Shown: positions 1-12,545 of the stretch, in pieces | How the letters are laid out: each line of letters begins with the position of its first letter | Numbering within the stretch: the first letter of the stretch is position 1 | Origin: Acanthornis magna | Taxonomy: Eukaryota > Chordata > Aves > Passeriformes > Acanthizidae | Direction of reading: 5' to 3' | DNA length: 64,000 nucleotides | Assembly: GCA_036785705.1 (NCBI GenBank) | Contig: JAWUZG010000070.1 | Coordinates: forward strand, 2,925,001-2,989,000 | Made by a program: the position numbers and the translations under genes | The notes under the pieces: model-generated | Database searches by the model: none | Seen by the model: only the letters and a program-made list of their open reading frames with translations | Told to the model about the DNA's origin: nothing

Positions 1-1232
1 AACAGCCCAGCAAAGCCACAGTCCCCCATTTCTGTGCTCCTCTGCAGTGTCTGCCGAGGGAGACCCAAACAAAACAGGCCTGAAGATTAAATGTCTGTGC
101 CTGTACACTAGGAATTGTCTCTACACCAGGACCCCAGTGCAGACAAAGGAGGGAAAGCAGCACGGCTGGCGGCACCTCCCCTGTGACTGAGCAGAGACTT
201 GAGATAGCCAAAGCTGTCAGACAGCAGTAAAAGTCTCACTGCATTTGCTAGAAATCTTTCAGTGCTAAATGCACATTAAACCAGCCTACTTGTCATGTTT
301 CTTCTAATGAAGCATTAGCATTAGTGTCAAAACTTGTTAATGCGATACAGAAATTATCCAGTGAATATATATGTTCCAAGCTCAGTCTGGATGTGTTGCT
401 ATACTGAATAACGTGGGAGGGAACAGCGACTGTCAGTTCTCCTTATGCTGCTATTAAACACAATTACTGTGGGGCCTGGGCTGGCCTACCTTCCTAGAAG
501 AACTCTGGGAGGAAAGACAAAATGTTTAAAATAATGAAATATTGGTATTGCAATTATTATTTCTAAGTATCTATTTCTATCTGATACCTTTGTTGGGGTG
601 ATTACTCTGGATAGTATATTTTTCCTCAGGCAGTAAGTTAGGGGTATCAGCTTCCTTCTGAGCAAGTATCAGCACATTCCCAGAAGGAATGTTTGCTTCT
701 GTCAAAGACACCACGGAGGCCAGCAGGAGTGGTGCTGGTGCACAGCTGAAAAGAAGCACACTTTTATTCAGATTGCTTTGTGAGATTTTTGATGAGTATT
801 TCTGCACACCTTCTTGTGACATGTTGAATTTAGAGATGAGCTGATAAAGGCAGTAACACTGTTCTGTCATCATTGTATGAGCTTTTGAAGATTTCAAACC
901 ATTTAGTATTAAGTCCTAAAATTTTTACCATTACTTATGACAGGGATGACACCACATCAGTTTCTTTAAGGAATACAACTGCAAACTGAAATAATTGCTC
1001 CAGAGCACGGTTCACCCCAGCTGAGTGTTTCTGAATTCAGAATTGCGATGCCCCACAGAAAGGAGTAAGTCTCTTCTTCACCTTTGCTGAGAAAAAAACT
1101 GGATGCCTGCTCTTAAATCCCACAGCCAAGGGTTTTTTTCCTCATTCTCTCGAGGACAGCCTGGATTGTAGCACAATTCTAACACAGTGGTGTCAACACA
1201 GAGCATTACAGGCCAGATACTAGCCAAACCTC

Positions 1233-1270
1233 AGGCTGGGCAACAGGACTTAGGCTGGGCAACAGGACTT
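1233..1270. repeat. Two-copy 19-bp tandem duplication
   Basis: The 19-bp unit aggctgggcaacaggactt occurs twice head to tail (1233-1251 and 1252-1270) without a mismatch. A degenerate partial third copy (gtgctgggca) follows. The identity of the copies suggests a recent slippage or duplication event. Confidence 0.9.
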
Positions 1271-2205
1271 GTGCTGGGCACCACCACAGCTCATGAACAC
1301 GCTGCTCAAAACACACTATTCTGATGAAAAGATGCCTCTCAATACAAAATTGTGACTGGATGAAAGCCTTTCCTTCAGAAGTACTCAAGTGCTATCACTG
1401 TCATGGTCACAGATCACTCACTACCTGCGTTCTCTCAAGCAGTGCTAACCTGAGGCACCAAGAAGCAGCAAGATCAGGTAACTGTCATGGTTGTGCCCTA
1501 CACCTCACTCCTTTCCATGTTCCCATTAAGTGTTAACTGCTCAGGATGGTGCTGGTTTCTAGCCTTGGCTCACTGACTGGTGCGATCGAGACAGTGATGT
1601 AGTCCTCAAGGAACATTGCGTATGCACAGATGCTGCAGACCCACTTCAGACACTGACGAAGTATCCTCTGGGATCTTCCAAGTCCCTTTCTTCCCTCAAG
1701 AGGCTGGCATCACTGCATTTATTCCAAGTGTTGCACCCTCACATCAGGATTTATTTGGAAATTCTGTAAATATATGTACATATAAGCAGCTCTTATGTTA
1801 GCTATGTATATACTCCAATGAAACTCTCCATCACAAATAACATTTTCTTAAGGAAGTTGGCTCTGCCAAGATAATGAAGCTAAATTCAGGTGACCTGGGG
1901 CAAACCCACACATACTTGTTTTCATTCCTGTAGTCTAAATGAGAATCTTTTCAGGGTAATCTAAAATATTCCTGGACCTGACTTCCTTAGAAAAGAAATT
2001 GCAGTTGGTGTCTTAATGAACATAGGAAACAAAGCTTTATTTAAACTTAAAAGCATCAGCTACAATTAAAGCACTGCTTCATTTTGCCAGGATCTGTTTA
2101 AACCACTGCCAGTGAAACCATAACAGGGGCCACCGACCTTATGTTTCTAACAGGAAATTAACTCTAGCAAGCTTCCTAAAAATTTAGTCCTTCAGTAAAT
2201 TAGGG

Positions 2206-2232
2206 GAAGAAAAAAAAAAGAAAAAAAGAAAG
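2206..2232. repeat. A-rich low-complexity tract
   Basis: Nearly pure adenine broken by single guanines. There is no adjacent element that would identify it as a retroposon tail. Confidence 0.8.
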
Positions 2233-3736
2233 GCTGCAATAAGTGAGCCTGAGCAGGTTCACTCTTTAGAGCACCATTTTTCATTATTATGAATTCCACT
2301 GATGTAATTACAATCATGTTCTACACAACCCTCACCCCCCAAACCCAAGAACTTTGTTGCTTTTTTTAAAGCAAGTATCTCTACCTCCACACATCAGTTT
2401 TTAGGTCAAAAGTCCAAAAAGAGAGGGATCCCAGGCTAACAACAGCAGAGACTGATGTTTAGAACAACAGCTGTTGTGGCAGTACCCAACAGAAATGCCC
2501 CCCAAGGTTTACTGTCTTGTGGTTCAACTTGTTCTCCCTCTCAGGCAGTCTCACACTTCTGAGCTCCACATGGCCCCTGTGCTGACAAGCTCTAAGGAGA
2601 TACCTGAAGGCAAGCTCTAAATGAACACAAGACTTACATTACCCCAGTTTACTGTCATTTACCTCAAAGAGCTCTTAAATGTTTAAGTAAGTGTAAAATT
2701 GCAACACTCTAACTGCTTTCACATTAAACATCAGAATAAACAGCTGCTTATTTTAATGGGTTTCTTCAGGCAGTTGCTGATAGTTATTTTGCCACATGCT
2801 GTGGTCTGTGCTTAAATATTATCAGAGGCTGGTTCTGCCAAATACAGTCTGTGCCTGCCTGCAAGGTAAAAGCATCTTTGAAAGCCCTACCAGCCCTACA
2901 GCAGCTGTATGGCATTACAGAAATGTGACATAACTTCGGAGCAGCGGAAACGGTAAAGCTTCCTCCAATCCCAATTTTTTAGCTGTGTTCTGTCAGCAAA
3001 CTGCCTAGACCTTGGATTCTTCTTCAATAAATCCACTCATATCTGAGCATGATGTTTTGCTTCTGCTTGCTTGTGTGTCTGCTTCATGCTGGAAGTGCCA
3101 GTCAGATTTCACCAGTCCTGGAGATGCAATTGGACATTTAAAGACGAGTTTCCAGATTGTCCCAATACCTTTTATCAGAGCAAAAAGAGATGGAAAGCTT
3201 TACAAAGAGATTTTGAAACTGCAGGTAGAAGTCACAACAAACTGGTAAGCAAATGGCAATGCATTGCTCTATCCAGCATAAATCAAAGACCTTGGAAGTG
3301 GAGTAAAACTGCCCACAATTCTGTCATTGCTCACAGAGCAGCTCCCCACAGCCCAGCTGATGATGAGGGCATGTTTTTGTTTCTCTCATGCGGACCAAGT
3401 TGCAAGACCTGTCCTCTCATGGTTGAAGATTCTGCATGGTCACTTCCTCTTCAGCTTAGGTGTTTCTGCTCACAGAAATTCTCTAAATATAATAATAGTT
3501 TCTTAGAGCTTCTTTGTTGCCTGTTTTTACAGCAAGCTTGAGTGTCTGTTTCTGATTTTATGTGTCACTGTTATTTAAGTTGCTGCTACACTGATTATTT
3601 TCTCTAGCAGTTAAGGATGTGGGCTATAAAGCAGCCCTTTCCACTAATGTGTTCCAGAAAGCCTCTAAATCTACCAGGCTACCACAAAAGGGAAATACCT
3701 GTTATTGTGGTGGGAGGACATGTGAGTCTCTTGTTT

Positions 3737-3770
3737 TCTTTTTTTCTTTTTTTTTTCCTTAAATCTATTA
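3737..3770. repeat. T-rich tract followed by C-rich tract
   Basis: Thymine-rich run with scattered cytosines. About 45 bp downstream a C8-acaca-C6 tract follows at about 3813-3831. Simple-sequence DNA with no gene evidence. Confidence 0.8.
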
Positions 3771-6187
3771 CAGCTGCAATAAGAAATCATGGTCTTCCAC
3801 ATCTTCAAACTTCCCCCCCCACACACCCCCCTTGGCATGATTTTATATCTCTGAGGTTTGGAGACAGTCATCTCCTATTTGCTGGTGATCTTACGACGTT
3901 CTACAAAATACCAGAGCAGGTGCAGAGCAGAGAAGTACTTGCTTTCTCATCTCCCAGTTGCCAAATCTGGTGAGGATTTCATGGAGAAACTCAGCACACC
4001 TACATAAACACATACCCTGTGTCCAACCTTGCCACCCAGACATGGGAATACTGCTAAGAGAAACCTGAATCCTTGATGCCTTGCCTGAATTTCCCTGCCT
4101 GAGCTTTAGAGCGCTACCAGCACGGGCTCTTGGCAGGTGGCCGTATCCAGGAAGAGAAAGAGGCAGCTTTGCAGGCTGGCACCAGGTGGTGTCACCTCAC
4201 TAGAAGAAACATGTTGGGAATGGAACATGAGGCACTGCATCAAACTGGGAGAAACAGCTGTCTGCCAAGCTCCACAGCACTCCCAGATCCGGGCTCCAGT
4301 TTCTCTCTTAGGAGAGCTGCTGCCATGAACATGTGCCCACCCTTGATCATAGGAAGCCAGTTAGAGAGCTCATGCCTGTCACACCAGATAAGGAAAGGGA
4401 TCAGCACTGCTCTGACTCCTAAATCAACACCAAACCAAAGCACTTACTTAGAAACAAGGGCAGGAGAAGCTTATCTAGCCATTTTCTCGACGAAAGACTG
4501 CTTAGGGAGCTTCCATCATCTTCCCAGCTCCCCCTAGGCAGTACAGTTTTCCCTGGTTCCGGTGGTTTTCCAGCAGAGCCGGGTTGCTCAGCCCGGTGCT
4601 GCACACAGCCTGCTGCCAGGCACACCCTGATGTGTCCCCACAGTGCTGCTGGCGGGTCCCGTAAGCACCTTGAGAACACAAAGAACAGCAAGGCACAAGC
4701 TGTGACTCTCATTTCAGACACGTAGAGCCCTTACAAGGGCAGGCTGCCTGCAGGCACACAGCTGGGAAGCCCCTCACAGCATTCCAGAAAATATTCCCAG
4801 CTTATTCCAGGAGCCTGGGAAGATTTGCTGGAGCAGGTACCCATTTGGGCCAGAAAACTGCTGTCACAGGATGACATGTTCATGGCCATACTTGACGGTG
4901 CAGGGCTTAATCCACACCCTCCTGTTTTAGCATGTGCCTTGCTCAATGGGGTGGCCTTTCAATTAAATCATGGCATCCTTCCAGATGCTTTCTATTAAAA
5001 GCCATCTCCACTAAGTTCCCTACAGACCAGCTTTGTAAAACAATTACCTTCCCTTGTACCAAGGGCTCCTGTATTTAACTCTGCACAAGATTTAATAAAA
5101 CAAAATAAGCCTATTGAAAAATCAGTGACAGGTTTGGCATCCACCTTGACAAAAATCCTTCCATTCAGGGAATAAATTAAAAGTAACCACTGGCTAGAAA
5201 GTGGCTGAAATTTATAGACAACAGGTGGGGAAGATAGATTAACACACTGCCTACATTTTCCTGGAGCAACTTACTGGCTGTACTTCGACAGAGATATCCT
5301 CCATATGACTTGAGTGTGATTTGGATTTCTCCCTACGTGCATTCCCTGTTGGGACAATAGCTTTGGCGACCAGTATTGTCAATTAACTTCAGCTTGCAGA
5401 ACTCGAGACAAGATAATAATGCTCATAAAAGAGCCATGAAGGGGAGCTTTGCACTGAGCTGCACAGAAAACAAGAGGTCACTTACAAAAGACTCTACAGC
5501 AAGTCTCAGACTACTCAGAAAACCTTTCATTCCTGTTGCTTTATCACCTATCCCCCTAAATGTTCACAAGCAGGTTTAGCAGTGTTTTCCCCACAACACA
5601 TGTCTATATACTTCCATATTTTCTATTGCAAACTCCACTTAAAACCAGTTGCAATGCAATGCCAAGGAAGCAATTACCTGGATTATCAGGGAAGCAGGAT
5701 GCAGCTCCCAGTTTCATTCCTGAATGGACTTAGTGTTACGGTATTTAACAACTGTGTAAACATCACCAGGATGCACAGAATGATCTAGAGCAAAAGCCAA
5801 GTTCTGTATAAAGCTTACAGATGCAGAATCATGCTAGCTAGCCAACTTCTGGGACAAAGTAGTTTTTCTGAACAATTAGATATGATACTCTCCAAGCAAA
5901 TAAATCCCAAAGCTTCCCCGCTCCCTTAAGCACTTGATTGCTGACAGACTGCATGCCCTGTCACACCAAATCACCCCAACTTGTGTCCTGCTTAGCAAAT
6001 ACACCACATTTTAAGAAACTTTAGCCTGTATGGTAAAATTAATCCCAATTCCCCCTCTCCCACACCACGAAAGCTTAGCAAAAACAAAGCTTGATGCCAT
6101 TGTTAGGTGGGTGTCAGCAACTTGTATTAAGTGAGCCATTTGATAAAATGTAGAGCTTCCTGCTACTGTTCGGCATAGTGTGTTCCT

Positions 6188-6223
6188 TTCTCATAAGGTG
6201 AGCGGAATCTCACCTTATGAGAA
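6188..6223. repeat. Perfect inverted repeat (15-bp arms, 6-nt loop)
   Basis: The left arm ttctcataaggtgag (6188-6202) is the exact reverse complement of 6209-6223. The loop is cggaat. The flanking bases do not pair, so the arms are exactly 15 bp. It is too short for a usual miRNA precursor. It is better read as a DNA hairpin or a quasi-palindrome perfected by replication template switching. Confidence 0.9.
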
Positions 6224-9200
6224 TTTATCACTGAAAAAAAGGGGAATTATTCTGCTTAGTAAATACTTTTGCTTCCTGTAGGCCAACATCTGGATTGTAT
6301 TATCACTGAAGCCAAACCACTTCACAGATTTGGCCTAGAAAAACATAAGGGAGCTACCAGACAGATGTGTTTTGCAATCCTCTGCTACAGTGTGAGCTTC
6401 AGAATTTGTGCAAATCATGTTTTCTGAATGTCATAGACAACCTTTATGTAGATATTATTCATAATTTTCCACAAATTTTCTTTCCCTACATCATCTGTTG
6501 TTTATAGCTCATGCTAAGGGAAATACAGCCTATCCATAAACAGAGCAACCCACCAGCTAGTGCTCTGATTCTCACCATGTTTCTCAATCAGATGACTCAC
6601 CAAGTTCATGTGTACAGCTCTAAATGAAATAAATCAGCGAACTAAATGAAAAAAAAAATGTATTGCACCAAACAAAACTGTAAACTGAAAAGGTTTCAAT
6701 ATGTAAACAGTAATAGGATAGCTAAGTCCTCTGGAGTGATTATAGACTCGTGCTGGATGTACCAGCCAACAAAGTGTGATGACAATGTACAGAGCAATCA
6801 AAACCTCAGTTACAACTGCACCTAAGCTTACAGCACATTTGTAAACACAGTGGGATGTGGCACTTCATACCCAGGGCGGCCTGGTTCTCGGGTGTTTTAT
6901 TGAAGCCCTTCTGTTGTTGCCCACTGCAGCGCTGGGTGTCAGGTGGGAGCTCAGCACGCCTGTCCAAAGGAAGGAAGCAGGCGAGCTGGGACCTCCAGCT
7001 AACCATCAGCAGGCACAGCCTGCACTGCTTCAAGAGAGCAGCGCAGGGCATGGCAGCCTCAGGAAAGCAGCTGCAACACCTAAACTGTAACAGGCCACCC
7101 CGAAGCAGTAAGACAACCATGAAATACCGTCAGAACAACAAGACACGGACTAATAAAACCAAACAAACAGCATAGCGCTACAGCAGGAGCCAGTGCCTGA
7201 GCCTGAGCTTGAGTTAGACTGCTGGCTCAAGGGGCAGAGGGTGGCTAGTCAGGGCAACTAGGAGCACCTGGTGCCCTCAGTGCTCTGACAGCTTTCATGT
7301 CAGTGTTCTAGTGCCAATTCTTATTTTACTTATGAATCAGAATGGAAATACAGAGGTGTGAACTTGAATCAAGCCATCCGACCTGGATGAACACTTCCTG
7401 TATCCAAACAGTGTGCTGCAGACCTCTGATGTGCCATTCTTTATGTTGCCTGTGGAAAGGCAGCCCCAAAATACAGCAGATATACTGCCCTAACCCTGTA
7501 ATTTAGCCATGCTTCAGGAAGGAAACAACAGTGTTACTAACCGATTGCAGTCCAGAAGAATGGAGTAAGATTTTTCCTCTGTGGAGTTTCTGATGTTCTT
7601 TAATGCCTGTCAAGTTTCCACAGTATGGAAGTAGCCCTTGATTTTTCAGTAAAAAGAGATGAAAATGTATTTATGTATCTTCAGATCTTCATTAAGCTGC
7701 TACATTTAGCAAGAGATTTTTCCAAAGCACCTCAGAGGATTGGGAGATTCAGTTTGTCTTGGTTTAATTGAGTAGTCAAATCCCCAGCCAGCTTTGAAAA
7801 TTGTGTCTTTAAAGCTGCGATCATGCATAGGTGACTCAGCTACAGAAATGGTAACACTTTCTCAAGTTATGAAGAGAAATGACTCTATTCAAACCTCACT
7901 GGCAATCCCCTGGGATGGGAAAGGAAGCACAATCTTGTCTAAGTATGAAAAGAGAAAAGGTCTATGCAAACAATACCAAAAAGCTACAAATGGCAGAGCA
8001 CATCAACCAAAGATTTTTGTTTAAAGTCCAAAAGTGCAATGCATTTCCATAAAACTCAGATCTCATTCACAAACGTCCTCTCCATATTCCATCTCAAAAC
8101 CAGAGCAAAACCAGTTTTGGAGCTTCTCTTTTATATTCTTGCTTTAGACATGCAGTGGGTGTTCTCGCTCTTTCATTGGGGAAAGGAAGGTTTGCCTAAC
8201 ATCCCCAATAAGAAAGTGATAATAACATCAACAATTAAATGAAACAGACACACGGTGTTCTGCCCAAGATTTACAGGTGCTTGAAAAGAATGTGTCTTTT
8301 TCTTTCCTGTCTTAAAAGCAGAATGAACGTGACAGGGGTGAGATTCTCCTGTGCATGAGACAAGGTACCAGAAAGTTTTTCAGCTGAAAGACAAATGAGT
8401 GGAGACTGGAACCATTTGACTTCATATTCAGAGAGCTCTCCCCTCAGAAGCAGCTGGCATAGTGTGAATGGGTGTCCTTTTAGCTCCTGCATTTATCTGA
8501 CTAGAACGTGCCGTGACCTCAAGCTTACCACATTCTCACTTAGTAGTAGGGAACACGAATATCTCCTTGAGCATGGGAACACCTTCCAGGTGGCTCAAGG
8601 AATTGCCTACAGGACCCCCCGAGGGTGAGTGGGGCTGCGTGCACTGGGGCACCACGCTGGCTTGTGGCACCTCTCTTTTGGGCTCAGCAGCTCAGTGTGC
8701 TGACAGGCAGCAGCCATAACCAAGGTCACTTTTGCTGTGGAAACTCATCTCTCTTAAATACAAGCTGGGCACACTCAAGTAGCCTGTTTCCTTGGTGAAA
8801 ATTAGTGCGTACAGGCTTCCTTTAGGCCTTGTTGACATGCAGACCCTGGACAGAAGCTAAGAGGTATCTGAAGGTTAAGAGCCCAGCATGCCAGCACTGT
8901 GCTCTCTGATCTCACTGGCTCCTCAGAATCCCCCTTCAGATCTGTTCTTACATGGGCGAAGTTTTCTGTGACTCCCATCATGTTCTTTCATTTCCTTTTA
9001 AAAAAAGGAAAATTCTTACTATCAGTATTTAAGCAGTTTGATAGTGCCCTGCTCCGCTCAGGAGGGCTGACAACTTTACAACAAAGCATTTATTAATTGG
9101 AAGTCACAGATAAATGGAAGGAAAATTTTGTGCGGGAGGGTTTCTGTGACAAGAAGGATTTGTTCATCACCAAAAGAGAAAGTTTCAATCTTGTATTTGA

Positions 9201-10479
9201 GAACCTTCACTTTCTTTCATCACAAATGAGAGAGTATCAAAAAAGCAGAACATGGACAGAATATTTCAGTATTGGCAAAACATGGGGTTTTAGCAGTCTT
9301 CAAAGTGCTTTTACCCCCTGCCCTAAGCCAGCTGCTAGAGGAGCCAGGTGTGCACTACCGACTCTGCTCACTTGGCTGCCTGCCCTTGCACAGTGTGAAT
9401 GCCCTTTCCCCACTGCTGCCCTCCCCGAGCCTGCTGGGTCTTGTTTGGCCTAGGTGTCTTCCGGATGCATTTAGTACCGTTCTGTAGCCAACTTCTGCTG
9501 GGCAGTGGTTCTCTTCTCCAGTACCAAATCGCTGCCCCTGAGCTCTGTAAAATCGCTGTGTTTAGGGGACGTGAGTTTTCCAGCAGTGGCAGATATTTCA
9601 GCCTAGCTAAAGGCTCAGAAGACACCGGCAGTGTAGCACATGAGAAGAACTCTTGCAGTGGATCCTGTTCTGCCAGTGCAGAGTCACTTGTCAAGGACAA
9701 TAGCTGTTGGCTGGGCATTAATATGACAGAGTTGGGCGTGCTGCCAAGGAAAACACTCTTTTGTGGTCTATGCAATGTTTCGCTGGCCTGTCATTTTGAG
9801 ATCACCACTGACAGCGAACTGAAAACTGCCTTTCACCATTATTAGAAAGAAAAAGAAGACTACTCAGCAAAATAGATAACAGGCTTTGCTGAAGCCCCAG
9901 AGCAACAAAAGCAGGTTGGGTAGTTCATGCACATGTGTGTGTGTGATGTCTGGGCTTGTGTGAGCTTTACAACAGCTGGCCTCTGTGCTGGAGGAGCCCT
10001 GCACGGTAGGCAAGAGAGCTTTACCCTCTGCAGAACGGAGGCTGGAGTGAGCCACTTTACATCGGCTTCTGAGAAAACTCAGAGATGATGCTGGTTGTAC
10101 AACACAAAGAGTCTTTCAGCTTCAGAGAGGTTGACTACAGGGCCATCTTTGTACTTGGAAATTCTGCCTGTTTGTTGTCCCACGGATCATGGGATTATCT
10201 AAATTGGCTTTAAGAGGATGACTTGCTTTTGCACAAGAGGTGTCCTGGCATTTAACAAACTAAATGGGAAGTTACAACTGAGGTCCATGAAGTTTCAATT
10301 ACTTTTTGAGATGTCTGAATTAGGAAGAACAATGCTCACTGATTCCCATCCTGTCATTCATTCACGGAGAGTACCATTGAATGCTTGGAGAAAGGCTGTG
10401 TCTGAAAGCATAAATGCCTGTAATGATTGTAATTCACAGAAGGAAGGAGATGTGTGGCTGTGACCATGCAAGGCATTAG

Positions 10480-10570
10480 TGATATCTGTCACTTATCTGA
10501 CATCACAACCTGATACACAAGGATTGCTCTTATCTCCAGACACTTGCCACTTTGGGCTTTTTCTTATCGC
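10480..10570. promoter_or_regulatory. Candidate enhancer: GATA motif cluster
   Basis: In about 90 bp there are two full GATA sites on the minus strand (cttatct at 10492-10498 and 10529-10535) and a third near-match (cttatcg at 10563-10569). Weaker gatat and gatac cores occur nearby. GATA factors bind WGATAR. The clustering is visible; the regulatory role is inferred, and motif density alone gives many false positives. Confidence 0.25.
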
Positions 10571-12094
10571 TCACACTTTTCATCTCCTAGCCCTTAAAAA
10601 GGAGTCTGCTTCCTCTCTACTTACACAGGCACTAAAATAACATAAGGCAGATGAACGGTACTTTATTTCTAAATGGGAACGTACAGACAGGTTCACTGTG
10701 ATCCCACTAATCCATTTTCTCTTAGAACCTATACACCAGAAAACTCTTTCTGAGAGTCCTGGGGAAACTACTCTGCTGCTGAAATGAAGTGCCACTGAGG
10801 CTTTTGAAGCTGCTGCCAAACCACATTCCCCTGTGTGGGATCCTGAGAGCCAAACACGGACTGGGAATGATGCTGCGTGATGAACCTTCTCTGGTCACTA
10901 GACAAGCTGCTTCCAAAGAGGAAGGGCACATGCTACTGAAGGATAATGAGCATGCCTCATCTACTTCTAGAAACCACATGAAATGACACGTGCAGCCTGC
11001 GCACACGAAATGGAAGTGTCTGCGTTTGGGCTGCTTCTCGGGAGGTTGGTTCTTCAGCTGCTTGTACAGGGGCAGCACAAGCTGCGGCCCCACTTCAGGG
11101 AAAGGGATTGTGTGTGGCAGGACATGAGTTTCAGACTGCTGAATCTGCAGAAAACTGCTTTTCTTTCACCTCTCTATAGCTGCATGGAGTTTCATAGCAA
11201 AATGTTTTAAAGACAGCATTGAAGCATTTCCTCTTCAGCTGGAGCTTCCTGTTTTGCCGACGTGGTCAGTCTCCATGCTTCTCACTGCCCCCTCCTTTCC
11301 CTTCCCTGTCTGGAATGAATCTTGCTTTTTGCACCTCTGGTGTCCATGTGCTCAGTGCATGAAGGGAAATGCACTCTGTCACCCAAAAACCAGCCCTCTC
11401 AAACATTGAATTCTCTGCCTGGTTGAATATCAAGGTGGTTTCAAAGGATGGAAATAAAAATTTTCTGTGGCTTCCACCAGATTTTAAGATTTCATTGTCA
11501 AACCATTTTTCCAGATATTTGATTTGATATGGGAAATGTATCCTTATGAAGAGGGCCAACTGAGAGAAGCAGGTGTTTGTGTCTCTTGCTGTAGGTGTCC
11601 TGAGAGACTTGGAGTTCAGAAAGCATGAAACATCCTTCAGCCGTGCTTAACTGGATGAATTTGCTTTTAGAATAAGTTAAAACACCACTACATGAGACAT
11701 AACATGCTAACCCATGTGAACAGGACACTTCCACTGAGGTTGTGCTGGTCACTTTGTTTAGCCATGTCCTGTCCAGAAAGCATATCAAGACCTTAGAAGG
11801 GAAGATTGCACCACAGTCACAAAGAAGCATTGCTGCTCTGATCGACTCTTCGGCTCAAGAGAGGTGGCTACCTATGGGAAGGAGCCCCAGTTCCGGAGGA
11901 AATCACCTAACTTTGGCTACAGCTGCCTGTTCTTTAGCCCAAGCACCCTGCATGCAGTAACCTTTATACAATAGCACTTGGGACAACCAACAAACTGTGA
12001 TAAAGGGATGAAAGATAATGATTTTGTCCTGAGAGCCACGAGCTCCAGGAATGAGAGTAGCTGGCACTACCAGTTATACAGGTGTGTTGCACTC

Positions 12095-12108
12095 GGGGGG
12101 GGGGGGGG
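12095..12108. repeat. G14 homopolymer
   Basis: Fourteen consecutive guanines, followed by cggg. Long G runs are slippage-prone and often poorly sequenced, so the exact length may be an assembly estimate. Confidence 0.9.
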
Positions 12109-12476
12109 CGGGTCAGAGATGTGATTAAGTTCAGATGTGTTCTAAGTCGTTAAAAACAATGCTATTCTCGAGAGGAGAACTCTGCTGGGGGAGCACTGCA
12201 CCAAGAGACTAGTGAGCTGACACCCCAGCCATGGGTGACCTGTACTTCAGAGCAGGATGGCTGCTCATGCTTGGAAGAAATTATGGCATGCTGTTCCCTC
12301 CAGGCTCCAGGTAGGGCTTTGCTGTAACTTTTCTCTGGCAGAGGGACAGCCAGACTGCACTTAACACAAGGTAGAGATTTCCCTGAAGGGCTTATGTAAG
12401 TGGGGAGCAAATGACTTGCACTTCAAAGTAACAATGCTTCAGGGACAAAGCTAAAGGAGCTCAGAGAGGCAATTGG

Positions 12477-12545
12477 AGAGTTAATCACACCTTTGATGTA
12501 TCCTTATCTTATCAGGATATGCAGATATAAGGCCTCTGAGAGGCC
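12477..12545. promoter_or_regulatory. Candidate enhancer: TCF/LEF-like and double GATA motifs
   Basis: gttaatcac (HNF1 half-site-like) is followed by cctttgatg, the reverse complement of a TCF/LEF-type CATCAAAG. Then comes ccttatcttatcagg, two adjacent GATA cores. It ends in a short palindrome ggcctct-g-agaggcc (12531-12545). These are composite-enhancer-like motifs in otherwise unremarkable intergenic DNA. The assignment rests on motif reading only. Confidence 0.28.

Larger units (their letters stand above)
1..12470. other. Intergenic sequence, no recognised exon
   Basis: Distal upstream flank of BMP2K. Many short open frames occur on both strands, but none has a recognisable domain, a sustained coding pattern or a matching splice-site arrangement. 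Visible content is low-complexity tracts (A-rich near 2206-2232, T-rich near 3737-3770, C-rich near 3813-3831, a G14 run at 12095-12108), a short tandem duplication at 1233-1270, a perfect hairpin at 6188-6223 and a GATA-type motif cluster at 10480-10570. By vertebrate synteny this should be part of the ANXA3-BMP2K interval; no annexin repeat sequence was seen. Confidence 0.6.

Noticed and set aside
1..2000. 3' end of ANXA3 at the left edge
   Set aside because: Expected from synteny, but no annexin-repeat coding sequence or terminal ICGGDD-type end was seen.
3071..3541. 156-codon + strand open frame
   Set aside because: Cysteine- and tryptophan-rich composition with no domain I recognise; an overlapping second frame is also open. 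No promoter or splice evidence.
9097..9845. Adjacent + strand open frames of 118 and 148 codons with an overlapping 135-codon frame on the minus strand
   Set aside because: No recognisable domain, no consistent splice structure, and comparable openness on both strands. Chance ORFs in a stop-poor stretch.
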